A stretch of DNA of 40,711 nucleotides, from IMG/VR virus record IMGVR_UViG_3300047388_000626, positions 1 through 40,711 of that record, one strand, 5' to 3'. The notes beneath the pieces are model-generated. The model was not told the origin of the DNA, ran no database searches, and saw nothing but the letters and a program-made list of their open reading frames with translations. The DNA comes from a virus. Positions 7,255 to 14,735 of this stretch are shown here, piece after piece. The position numbers and the translations under genes were made by a program. Position 1 is the stretch's first letter; the number at the start of each line of letters is the position of its first letter.

Positions 7255-7845
7255 GTGCCGGCACGCAAGTATTTTTTTACACCGGAAATCCGGGAGGAAC
7301 TGCGGCTGGCGTACTGCCACAAGAAGCACGAGCTAACCGCAGCGCTGGACCGGCTCGCAGTGAAGACCGAGTGGCCGCGCTCAGCGTTCAAGCGGGAGGC
7401 CGCGCTTCAGGGGTGGACAACGCGGGATCATCAGCGCGGTTGGACCGGGGCCGAGGAAGAGTATCTGGCGGAGCATATTGGCCGCGCTTCTATCAAGTGG
7501 ATCGCCGCGAAGCTCCGGCGAACGTTCGAGTCGGTGCGGGCCAAGGGCGAGCACCTGAGGCTGTCCAGGCGGGCGCAGGAAGGCTACAACATAGCCGATC
7601 TGCAACAGGCGTTCGGAGAGTCGGCGGCGACGATCCGCAGGTGGATGGAGCGCGGGTTGTTTGGGAAAGTGCATCGCTGGGACGGCCATCGGGTGAAGGA
7701 ACTGAACGTTCAGATTTTCATTCGCGATCACACTGCCGAGTACGATCTCAGGCGGGTGGACCAGGCGTGGTTCAAGGGGTTGGCATTTTGGGCGAATCAG
7801 AACTCAGGGCACGGGCGTTCCGCGCGGTCCACGTTGAAGGATTGA
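7255..7845 (+). CDS. DNA-binding protein with Myb-like and MerR-like helices
   Basis: This 196-aa protein has two helix-turn-helix candidates. Residues 61-105 read like a Myb/SANT-type motif (WTGAEEEYLAEHIG, then SIKWIAAKLRRTFESVRAK). Residues about 112-140 look MerR-like (YNIADLQQAFGESAATIRRW), followed by a wing. The GTG start directly follows the previous stop. It is probably a middle-stage regulator, perhaps doing the job of Mor in Mu; that role is inferred from position and fold only. Its last 58 bases overlap the start of the GemA-like gene. Confidence 0.75.
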   Translation: MPARKYFFTPEIREELRLAYCHKKHELTAALDRLAVKTEWPRSAFKREAALQGWTTRDHQRGWTGAEEEYLAEHIGRASIKWIAAKLRRTFESVRAKGEHLRLSRRAQEGYNIADLQQAFGESAATIRRWMERGLFGKVHRWDGHRVKELNVQIFIRDHTAEYDLRRVDQAWFKGLAFWANQNSGHGRSARSTLKD

Positions 7846-8198
7846 AGCGGGGGTTCGATCATGACGGGCTGCGGGATCTGGCGAAGGAACGGTTTGGAGT
7901 CGCGTCGATGAGCGAGATGAACGTGACGCAGCTTTTGGATTTGTACAAGGGCTGGACTGGCAAGGGATTCGTGCGTAAGGGCAAGCTTCCGGAGCGGGGC
8001 GTGGTGGAGACGGCGATGGTTTCCGGGAGGGACCTGGACACGCTGGAACTGGAATTTGCGGAGCGCGGGTGGGGGAAGGACACCCAAGAGGCGTTTATCC
8101 GGCGGCAGTTGCGGGGGCGCGTGGAGATCCGGACGCGGGCCGATTTCTCGCGGGTGTTCTATGGGATTCGGGCAATGAACAAGCGGGTGAAAAAGTGA
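7788..8198 (+). CDS. gemA: GemA/Mu gp16-like protein (DUF1018)
   Basis: The 136-aa protein begins at TTG 7788 with AAGGGG eight bases upstream; the start is the least certain part because the frame stays open far upstream. The pattern matches the DUF1018/GemA family: a first helix pair (VHVEGLKRGFDHDGLRDLA), then a segment ending VTQLLDLYKGW, and a basic C-terminal half. Mu GemA affects host gene expression and DNA supercoiling in the early phase. It lies at the end of the early region just before the packaging genes, as in Mu-like phages. Confidence 0.7.
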   Translation: MGESELRARAFRAVHVEGLKRGFDHDGLRDLAKERFGVASMSEMNVTQLLDLYKGWTGKGFVRKGKLPERGVVETAMVSGRDLDTLELEFAERGWGKDTQEAFIRRQLRGRVEIRTRADFSRVFYGIRAMNKRVKK

Positions 8199-8557
8199 CC
8201 GGAGACCTCTCCATAGTAGAGCGGGTGGTGGAAAACCTGGGGGTCTCAGGACTATTGATCTTCGTGGTTTACAGGCTGATGGACCGTTGGGCCGCGAAGT
8301 TTCTGGCAGGGCATCTGGCGCAAGGGACAGCGATCGCGAAACAGGCCGAAGCCATGGCGGTGCAGGCCCAAGCGTTCCTGCAATTGTATGAAGGCCATAA
8401 GGAACTGACGCTGGCGGTGCGGGTGGTGGCGGTGAAAATGCGGCGAGTCCTAAAGGAACCCGCCTCAGACATGGAGCTGACTATGCTTGCCGAGCTACAG
8501 GCTCGCGCGGAGCTTGAGGCGGAGAACTATAAAAAGGAGCGGCCGCCACATGAATAA
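8195..8557 (+). CDS. DUF2730-like membrane protein with coiled coil
   Basis: A 120-aa protein starting at a GTGA overlap. Residues 14-28 form a short transmembrane segment (NLGVSGLLIFVVYRL), followed by a long Ala/Gln/Glu-rich helix that ends in a charged tail. Size, layout and position just before the terminase genes match the DUF2730 proteins of Mu-like phages, whose function is not established. A holin role cannot be excluded because no other holin is visible here. Confidence 0.6.
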   Translation: MTGDLSIVERVVENLGVSGLLIFVVYRLMDRWAAKFLAGHLAQGTAIAKQAEAMAVQAQAFLQLYEGHKELTLAVRVVAVKMRRVLKEPASDMELTMLAELQARAELEAENYKKERPPHE

Positions 8558-8891
8558 AGATCTGGAGAAAACGCGCAAAGCGCAAGAACGGGGGGACGTT
8601 CTCAGGACCCTGGCTGAGGACTATGCCGCGGAGATGACCAGCGTCCGGACGCTGATCGGGACGATGGACGTGATGGGCATTCCGCTGGAGCGGAGCGACC
8701 TGGAGGCACACCTAGTGTACCTGGCGCAACAGGGACTGGTGGAGCTGTGGCGGGCGCGCGACATGCCGAGCTTCCGCACTGACCGGGAGAACGGGATCAG
8801 TCCGCATGCGCTGTTGTTCGCGAAGCTGAGCGCGAAAGGATTGCAGTTGATCACCGGGGTGGCCGAAGCGGACTCGATGGTGATTTTTTAG
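8550..8891 (+). CDS. VpaChn25_0724-like winged-helix phage protein
   Basis: A 113-aa protein with a good AAGGAG site ten bases upstream of ATG 8550. Its pattern (LRTLAEDY, then a helix pair and HLVYLAQQGLVELW, then a wing and FAKLSAKGLQLITG) fits the small winged-helix proteins found between DUF2730 and DUF3486 genes in Mu-like phages. The role is unknown; DNA binding is likely from the fold. The gene order supports the call. Confidence 0.65.
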   Translation: MNKDLEKTRKAQERGDVLRTLAEDYAAEMTSVRTLIGTMDVMGIPLERSDLEAHLVYLAQQGLVELWRARDMPSFRTDRENGISPHALLFAKLSAKGLQLITGVAEADSMVIF

Positions 8892-8895
8892 GCCA

Positions 8896-9456
8896 ATGAC
8901 GGAGCGGATGGTGCACAAGGCTACCGACGATCTGGCGCCCGAGGCGGTGCGGGTGATGGTGAACGGCTTCCGGGGGAAGTTGACGGCGGCGGCGATCGCG
9001 GGCCGGTTGGCGGAGATTGACGTCGAGGTTCCGGAGCGGACGATTGCGCGGCGGGCGCAGGAATGGCGGGCTTTGGAGGCCAGAAGGACGGCGGCGCGGG
9101 AGCAGATGACGGCGATGGTGGAGGCAATGAAAGAAGGCAACCACACAGCGTCGGAGATGATCCAGGCGCTGGCGACGGACGCGCTGATCAATGACCCGGA
9201 TGCGTTCTCCGGGGCCGATCCTCTGAAGGTGCAGTCCCAGAATTTGAGGGCTGAGGAGCTGCGGTTGAAGCGGGAGGAAATGGAGCTTCGGCGGAAGGCT
9301 CAGGAACTGGACGAGAAGAAATTCACGGCGTTGCAAGAGAAGTCGGTGCGGGCGCTGGCGGAGACGGTGGAGTTGGAGAAGAGGGCGGAGAGCGGGGAGA
9401 CGATCACGCCGGATCAGTTGCGGCGGATTCGCGACATTTACGGGTTGAAGGTTTGA
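8896..9456 (+). CDS. Mu gp27-like small terminase subunit (DUF3486)
   Basis: A 186-aa protein. Residues 10-60 form a helix-turn-helix domain (VMVNGFRGKLTAAAIAGRL, then PERTIARRAQEW), and a long charged coiled coil covers roughly residues 60-165. This is the layout of small terminases and of the gp27/DUF3486 family that precedes the gp28 terminase in Mu-like phages. It would recognise the packaging end of phage DNA and load the motor. A second in-frame ATG lies four codons downstream. Confidence 0.75.
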   Translation: MTERMVHKATDDLAPEAVRVMVNGFRGKLTAAAIAGRLAEIDVEVPERTIARRAQEWRALEARRTAAREQMTAMVEAMKEGNHTASEMIQALATDALINDPDAFSGADPLKVQSQNLRAEELRLKREEMELRRKAQELDEKKFTALQEKSVRALAETVELEKRAESGETITPDQLRRIRDIYGLKV

Positions 9457-9935
9457 TGGCGAAGCTGAAAATCACGTTCGGGCCCAAGGATCTGGCGAAC
9501 CCGGAGTGCCAGGCATGCCTAGGTACCGGGCAAGTGTGGCTATCTCCATCGCGCGGGAGGGCTGCGGAGGCGCGGCCGCTGGTGGCACGGAGCTGCCGGT
9601 GCGTGTCGCGGGCGATGTTCCGGATTTGCTGGGAGAGGCAGCGCTTTTACCCCGGCGCGAGGCGCACTGCCGTGGACGGGGAATATGCGGCGGACCTGGC
9701 GCTGTCGGCACGGCGCGAGCTGGCGGAATTGGAGTGGCAGATTTTCCGGCTGCACTTTTTGGAGGGCTTCAATTGTCCCGTTTGCTGCCGCCTGCTAGGG
9801 GTGGATCGCGGGACGTTTTTCGGCCGCGTGTACCGGATCGAGGAACTGCTGGGCCAGGCGTGGGCGACGTTGCGGCCGTATGCGCTCTATCCTCCCTATG
9901 AGTATTTCGTGCAAAGGCGGGGAGTGGCGGCATGA
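9456..9935 (+). CDS. Zinc-finger plus sigma-region-4-like protein, candidate regulator
   Basis: A 159-aa protein starting on a TGATG overlap. The N-terminus has CQACLGTG, about 30 residues later CRC, then another Cys, which looks like a DnaJ-type zinc-binding pair. Residues about 80-140 resemble sigma-70 region 4: a long helix (ELAELEWQIFRLHFLEGF), a turn, and a recognition-like helix (LLGVDRGTFFGRVYRIEELL). It sits between the small and large terminase genes, where Mu has no equivalent. It may activate late transcription as Mu C does, but that is only inference. Confidence 0.6.
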   Translation: MAKLKITFGPKDLANPECQACLGTGQVWLSPSRGRAAEARPLVARSCRCVSRAMFRICWERQRFYPGARRTAVDGEYAADLALSARRELAELEWQIFRLHFLEGFNCPVCCRLLGVDRGTFFGRVYRIEELLGQAWATLRPYALYPPYEYFVQRRGVAA

Positions 9936-11260
9936 CGGCGACGGCGGCGGTTCCACTTCAGGACTGGCAGAAACGCTATGTCGAGGATGGATCGCGGCGA
10001 AAGCTGCTGGTGAAATCCGTGCAGGTGGGCGGATCGTTTGTTGCGTCGCTGGAGTGCGCACTGGACACGGTGGAGCATGGCGGGTTGTGGATCATGCTCA
10101 GCGCGTCCGACCGGCAGTCCATGGAGTTGATGGAAAAAGTGAAGATCCACACAGCGGGCTGGGGAGTGGTGACGAAAACCGGGTTTTTCGAAGACACCAG
10201 CATCGTGCAGCACACGGCGAAGTTTCCGAACCGGGGACGGATTCTAGCGCTGCCGGCCAACGCGGATACGGCGCGCGGATTTTCGGGAAACGTGTTGTTG
10301 GATGAGTTCGCGATCCACCGGGACGCGAAGGCGATCTGGAAATCGATGGTGGGGCGCACGATGCGCGGCTACAAGCTGCGGGTCCTGTCGAGCTTCAAGG
10401 GGAAGCAGAACAAGTTTTTCGACCTGGCCAAGGAGTGCGGGCTGGAAAAGGGCGAAGAGCCGGTGGTGCAACCGGTGCATGCGGGCGTGTGGAGCGGGCA
10501 CTGGGTAGACATCCACATGGCGGTGCGCGAGGGGCTGGAGGTGGACATCGACGAGCTGCGGGCGACGGTGGGCGACGACGAGATTTGGATGGAGGAATTC
10601 GAGTGCGTTCCTATCGACTCGGCAATGGATTTTATTTCCTTCGATCTGATCCGCGGGTGCGAGACGGACGAGGCCACGACGGAGTTTGATTACGTCAAGC
10701 GGCCGGAGCAGTACGCGGGGTTCGATATCGCTCGGCGGCGGGATTTGTCGGACATCTGGATTTTGAGCCGGGAGCCGAACGGGTTGCTGACGCGCGGGTT
10801 GATCTCGATGCCGCGCATGAAGTTCAGCGACCAGAAGGCGATCGCGTGCCGGGTGGCGGCTTGTGTGGACCGTTTCGATATCGATCAGACCGGTATCGGA
10901 ATGAACCTGGCGGAGGATTTGAAAGAAGAATTTCCGGGCGTGGTGGAAGGAGTGGATTTCACCGGTGCGAAGAAAGAAGCGCTGGCCACGGCGACGAAGA
11001 CGGCGTTCGAGGACCGGCTGATCGGGATTCCGGAGAACGCGGTGATCAGGCGATCGGTCCAGGCGGTGAAGAGGTACATGACGCCGGCGGGGAATATCCG
11101 GTTCGATGCGAACCGCACGGATGCGGGGCATGCGGATGAATTCTGGGCGCTGGCGTTGGCGATCGAGGCGGCGGGCGAGAAGCGCGGGTACGTGGCGGCG
11201 GCCGACTGCGAAGTGAATGCGCGGACGGTGATAGGGGAGTTGATGGAGGCGGCGTTTTGA
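9932..11260 (+). CDS. Mu gp28-like large terminase
   Basis: This 442-aa protein has both terminase domains. The ATPase part has a degenerate Walker A (KSVQVGGS, about residues 27-34) and Walker B with D124/E125 (LLDEF). The nuclease part has a first acidic residue at D265 (GFDIARRRDLSD), further acidic residues around DQTGIGMN, and HADEFWALALA near the end. It packages DNA into the prohead. In Mu-type phages it cuts within host DNA beyond the phage ends, so host flanks are packaged too. ATGA overlap upstream, TTGA downstream. Confidence 0.88.
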   Translation: MTATAAVPLQDWQKRYVEDGSRRKLLVKSVQVGGSFVASLECALDTVEHGGLWIMLSASDRQSMELMEKVKIHTAGWGVVTKTGFFEDTSIVQHTAKFPNRGRILALPANADTARGFSGNVLLDEFAIHRDAKAIWKSMVGRTMRGYKLRVLSSFKGKQNKFFDLAKECGLEKGEEPVVQPVHAGVWSGHWVDIHMAVREGLEVDIDELRATVGDDEIWMEEFECVPIDSAMDFISFDLIRGCETDEATTEFDYVKRPEQYAGFDIARRRDLSDIWILSREPNGLLTRGLISMPRMKFSDQKAIACRVAACVDRFDIDQTGIGMNLAEDLKEEFPGVVEGVDFTGAKKEALATATKTAFEDRLIGIPENAVIRRSVQAVKRYMTPAGNIRFDANRTDAGHADEFWALALAIEAAGEKRGYVAAADCEVNARTVIGELMEAAF

Positions 11261-11445
11261 CGATTCTTGACCAGCTTCGTGAATTCGGGCCGATTCCCCC
11301 GTCGGCCCTGAAAAGGAAACCGGTGGGCAGCGGGGCGGTTACGCATCCGAAGCCGCGATCTGGGGGCATGACTGTTGAGCGGGAGACTTTTTTACGGGCG
11401 GCGGTTTGGCTGGGGCAAAGGCTGGGAGCGAAGAAAGCATCGTGA
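11257..11445 (+). CDS. Small hypothetical protein between terminase and portal
   Basis: A 62-aa basic protein starting at TTG 11257 on the terminase stop and ending on the portal start (GTGA). The middle is Pro/Lys/Arg-rich and the C-terminus is a short helix. No family is recognised. The double coupling suggests it is translated with the terminase and portal. Confidence 0.5.
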   Translation: MTILDQLREFGPIPPSALKRKPVGSGAVTHPKPRSGGMTVERETFLRAAVWLGQRLGAKKAS

Positions 11446-13598
11446 GCAGGTTTAAGTTGCCGCAATGGATGCAGTTCGCGGAAAGGCAGGTTGCGCCGGC
11501 GGCCAGTGCGACTTCACGTCCGGAGATAGGTGAGTTGGGGGCCACCGGAACGCCGATCTTTGGCGGGTTTTTGCGGGAGATGGGCGAATACAATTCCGAC
11601 TTGTCGGGGTTGGCGGCTTACTCGACCTACGAGAAGATGCGTCGCGGGGATGCGCAGGTTGCGGCCACGCTGATGGCAATGAAGCTGCCGATCCGCACGG
11701 CATCGTGGACCGTCGTGGTACCGGAAGACGCCAGCGATGTGGAGAAAGCAGCCACGGAGTTTGTCGAGCACTGTTTGTTCGAGCGAATTAATTTTGACAC
11801 CGCGCTGCAGAACGCGCTGCTGATGCTGGATTTTGGGGCGGCGGCGCACGAGGACGTGTGGGAGATGGAAGGCCAGCAGGTGGTGCTACGGAAGCTGGCG
11901 CCGCGGCTGCCGCTGACGTTTTACAGATGGATCACGGAAAGCAACGGGGACGAGCTGCAGGCCATCGAGCAGCTTGGATACCGGGGCGGGCAATACGTGC
12001 GGGCGGAAGTGCCGGTGACGAAGCTGGGGCTGTTCACTTACCGGCAAGAGGGCGCGAATTTCGCGGGGCGGAGCGCACTGCGGGAGATGTATCAGCCCTG
12101 GTACATAAAAAGCAATCTTTACAAGATTGACGCGATCTCCTGCGAGCGGAACGGCATGGGCGTGCCCACGATCATCATGGGCGAAAACGCGAAGAAGGAA
12201 GACCGGGATACTGCCATCACCTGGCTGGAGCAGCTTAGCGTGCACCAGAAGGCGGGACTGCTGCTGCCGTTCGGATGGCTGTTCAAGTTGGAGGGAGTGA
12301 CGGGGGTGACGCGCGATGCGAAGGATTCGATCGCGCACCATAATTTGATGATTTCGATGGCTGGTCTGGCGCAGTTCATGATGCTGGGCCAGGCGAGCGC
12401 GGGCGGATCGCGGGCGCTGGGGAAGACCATGTCGGATTTCTTCTACATGGGCCTGCAGGCGACGGCGGACTACGTGGGGAGCACCATGTCGCTCAGCACC
12501 GTGAAGCGGCTGGTGGATTTTAACTTTGCGGGAGTGGTGAATTATCCGAAGCTGATTCCTCAGCAAATTTTGTCGGTTTCGTTTGAAGGGCTGGTGGAGG
12601 CGTTGCGGTACCTGGCAATGGACCGGGTGGACGTGTTGCGGCCGGATGACGACACCGAGGCGTGGATGAGGCAGCAGATGGGCGCGCCGAAGATGGGGGT
12701 TCCAAGGTTGCCGCGGCCGACAGCGGTTACGGAGACGGTGACGGGGCCGTCGAGTGGCGACGACGGGGAGGAGAATGCGCCGCCGGAACCGGCGTTGAAA
12801 GGGACCGACTCCCTTACGGTCGCGGTTCGGAAGCTGGTGGGTGGAGCGGCGGTGCGGAGGGAGCCGGTTGGGTACGAGAAGTTTTTGGCGCTGGATGAAA
12901 TTGTGTCGGCGCTGGACAAGGGAAGGGATGAGGTGGCGGCGGCGTTGCGCGCGGCGCGATCGCGGGTGCAGGCGGAGATTGTCCACAAGCTCATGAATGT
13001 GCCGGTGCGGAATATGCATCGGGTGTCGGTTGCGCCGGATGAGAAGTTGACGGCGGCGATCGAAGCGATTTTGAATGGCGTGTACTCGTTCGGTGTCGCG
13101 CAGGTGGCGGGCGAGAAGGGCAGGCAGCGTCCGGGCAGCGCGGCCACCGTGCGCATGGCGGACAAGCGAGATCCGCTGGGCGTGTATGCGGACGGTGTGG
13201 TGAGTGAGTTCACCAACGGACTAACCGCGCGGGCGGCGAACGTGGCGCTGGATTACAGGCGGCGGCCGGGGGCGCTGACTCCGGGGGAAATCATCCGGCA
13301 GACGGAAGACGACCTGGATTCGCAGAGCGACAAATGGATCGACGGAGCGGCGTCGAAAGGGGCCAATGAAGCGTTCGCGGACGGGCGGGCGGACGGGTAC
13401 GGGGAGCACGCCGATGAGATCAAGGAAGTGATTTATTCCGCGCTGTTGGATATCAACACTTGCGAAGAGTGCGCGGGCGCGGATGGGGAATCGGGCGAGA
13501 CGCCGGACGATATTCCGGATGTGCCGAACCCGGATTGCGAAGGCGGGGACAAGTGCCGGTGCGTGCATGTTTACGTTTTTGCGGATGAGGGCAAGTAA
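11442..13598 (+). CDS. DUF935/gp29-like portal fused to a MuF-like domain
   Basis: At 718 aa this is far longer than a typical Mu gp29 portal (about 510 aa). Residues about 20-420 match the DUF935 portal pattern (YEKMRRGDAQVAATLMAMK near the N-terminus, SMSLSTVKRLVDFNF later). Residues about 480-718 resemble the MuF/gp30 head morphogenesis protein and end in a Cys-rich segment (INTCEECAGADGE, CRCVHVYV). In Mu these are two genes. The linker at about residues 455-463 contains a host repeat. GTG 11442 is chosen over an earlier ATG because it overlaps the upstream stop. The portal forms the DNA channel; MuF proteins stay inside the head or are injected. Confidence 0.82.
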   Translation: MSRFKLPQWMQFAERQVAPAASATSRPEIGELGATGTPIFGGFLREMGEYNSDLSGLAAYSTYEKMRRGDAQVAATLMAMKLPIRTASWTVVVPEDASDVEKAATEFVEHCLFERINFDTALQNALLMLDFGAAAHEDVWEMEGQQVVLRKLAPRLPLTFYRWITESNGDELQAIEQLGYRGGQYVRAEVPVTKLGLFTYRQEGANFAGRSALREMYQPWYIKSNLYKIDAISCERNGMGVPTIIMGENAKKEDRDTAITWLEQLSVHQKAGLLLPFGWLFKLEGVTGVTRDAKDSIAHHNLMISMAGLAQFMMLGQASAGGSRALGKTMSDFFYMGLQATADYVGSTMSLSTVKRLVDFNFAGVVNYPKLIPQQILSVSFEGLVEALRYLAMDRVDVLRPDDDTEAWMRQQMGAPKMGVPRLPRPTAVTETVTGPSSGDDGEENAPPEPALKGTDSLTVAVRKLVGGAAVRREPVGYEKFLALDEIVSALDKGRDEVAAALRAARSRVQAEIVHKLMNVPVRNMHRVSVAPDEKLTAAIEAILNGVYSFGVAQVAGEKGRQRPGSAATVRMADKRDPLGVYADGVVSEFTNGLTARAANVALDYRRRPGALTPGEIIRQTEDDLDSQSDKWIDGAASKGANEAFADGRADGYGEHADEIKEVIYSALLDINTCEECAGADGESGETPDDIPDVPNPDCEGGDKCRCVHVYVFADEGK
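12804..12830. repeat. Dispersed host-type 27-nt repeat, copy 2
   Basis: Begins ACCGACTCCCTTACGG and ends GGTTCGG. It is in frame (GTDSLTVAVR) at the junction of the portal and MuF-like domains, so it either lengthened a flexible linker or marks the place where two genes were joined. Confidence 0.9.
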
Positions 13599-13626
13599 CA
13601 AATTCAAGGAAAGGAGCCAACGGGAA

Positions 13627-13695
13627 ATGACACGAGACGATAAGCCGAAGCCGCCGGAAGAAAAGCCGGATCCGCCAAAGCCGGGCCAGAAGTAA
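13627..13695 (+). CDS. 22-aa Pro/Lys-rich peptide
   Basis: The frame ATG 13627 to TAA 13695 has AAGGAG ten bases upstream, one of the better ribosome sites in the window. The peptide is almost entirely Lys, Pro, Asp and Glu. It may be a genuine micro-gene or a leader affecting the following structural genes. Too short to assign. Confidence 0.35.
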   Translation: MTRDDKPKPPEEKPDPPKPGQK

Positions 13696-13777
13696 TCGCT
13701 CCGGAGAAGGGGGCGGCGAACTGGCAGACGCCGCTCCTCCACTTCCGGAGGTTGGAGCGGAGAAAGGATTTTGGAAC

Positions 13778-14482
13778 ATGGCAACGAAGAAGGCCGCTCC
13801 GCGCGGCACAGTGAAGAAAAAACCAGCGGGCGCGGGGACCGCTGCAACCCAAAAGGAGAACACGACGATGAAGGGAATCACGGTGGCGACACCGATCGAT
13901 TGGAGCGGGTATACCGTCACCAATGCGGCATTTAACGGCACGCTTGACCAAGCGCACCGATTACAGGGAATTCTGAGGCGGGCCAGATTCGCGGCCGCGC
14001 GGGTCTTCGCGAATCACGCGGTGCAAGGGAGATTGCTGAGCATCCCGGAATTGGATGCGCTGCAGGAAGCGGAGGCGTCGGGCACGTTGGCCAGCGAGGA
14101 CACTTTGAAGGGCCAGCAGCAGAGGACCGACATTGAAACCGCGGAAGGCGCGGCGGCGCAAGGATTGGTGGGCTGGGACGGGCCGGGAATCTCGCTGAAG
14201 AGCGAAGGGCTACCGGCCGATTTGCGGATCAACCTGATGGTGGATCTGAAGCGGAACGCCGAAGACACCGCGAAGAACATCAACGTGGCGGAGACGATGG
14301 ACAAGTTCGATCGCACGATGGATGCGACCGGCGGGGACGTGGTGAAGGCGTTGAAGGAACTGCTCACGCAGCCCTGCCAGTTGTTCGGGCTGTACGTGGA
14401 CCAAGTGCTAGCGGACTACTGTTATCCGCTGCCGGGAGTGCGGGAAGCGGTGGCTTTGGGCACGCCGGAAATCGCGGCGTAA
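13778..14482 (+). CDS. Hypothetical virion-region protein
   Basis: A 234-aa protein lying between the portal and the protease, so probably structural or morphogenetic. Residues 1-30 are Lys/Ala/Thr-rich and disordered. Residues 31-234 are folded and mostly helical. There are two plausible starts: ATG 13778 with AAAGGA upstream, and an in-frame ATG at 13868 with a stronger AAAAGGAG, which would remove the disordered tail. No family is recognised. Confidence 0.65.
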   Translation: MATKKAAPRGTVKKKPAGAGTAATQKENTTMKGITVATPIDWSGYTVTNAAFNGTLDQAHRLQGILRRARFAAARVFANHAVQGRLLSIPELDALQEAEASGTLASEDTLKGQQQRTDIETAEGAAAQGLVGWDGPGISLKSEGLPADLRINLMVDLKRNAEDTAKNINVAETMDKFDRTMDATGGDVVKALKELLTQPCQLFGLYVDQVLADYCYPLPGVREAVALGTPEIAA

Positions 14483-14516
14483 GTGGAGGGGTGGGGGAGC
14501 CGGTGTTGAGAGAAGC

Positions 14517-14543
14517 ACCGACTCCCTTACGGTCGCGGCTCGG
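14517..14543. repeat. Dispersed host-type 27-nt repeat, copy 3
   Basis: Begins ACCGACTCCCTTACGG and ends GGCTCGG. It is intergenic (14483-14585) and followed by TTACGG, an extension shared with copy 4, so the mobile unit may be slightly longer than 27 nt. Confidence 0.9.
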
Positions 14544-14585
14544 TTACGGAAGCGGAATTTCGGTGGAAAGAAGAGGCGGAACGCG

Positions 14586-14735
14586 ATGGAGCATTTGATC
14601 GGGGAATTGACGCGGCTGGCGCAGATGCTGGAGAAGGGCGAAGCGGACATGAACGAGCCGGCGACTCGGAAGGCGGCGGCGGAGATTATGCGTGCCGCAG
14701 TGGAAGTTCTGCTGGAACAGGAGCGTGCAGCGTGA
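14586..14735 (+). CDS. 49-aa helical protein before the protease
   Basis: ATG 14586 has GAGGCGG upstream, and the stop at 14735 overlaps the protease GTG. The protein is almost wholly helical and charged (LTRLAQMLEKGEAD, then AAAEIMRAAVEVLLEQE), like a short coiled coil. Good ribosome site and coupling support it. It may act in head assembly with the protease; no family is recognised. Confidence 0.6.
   Translation: MEHLIGELTRLAQMLEKGEADMNEPATRKAAAEIMRAAVEVLLEQERAA

Noticed and set aside
7095-7787. Upstream part of the long open frame containing the GemA-like gene
   Set aside because: Overlaps the 196-aa HTH gene and reads as Gly/Arg/Ala low-complexity; the gene proper begins near 7788 with a ribosome site.
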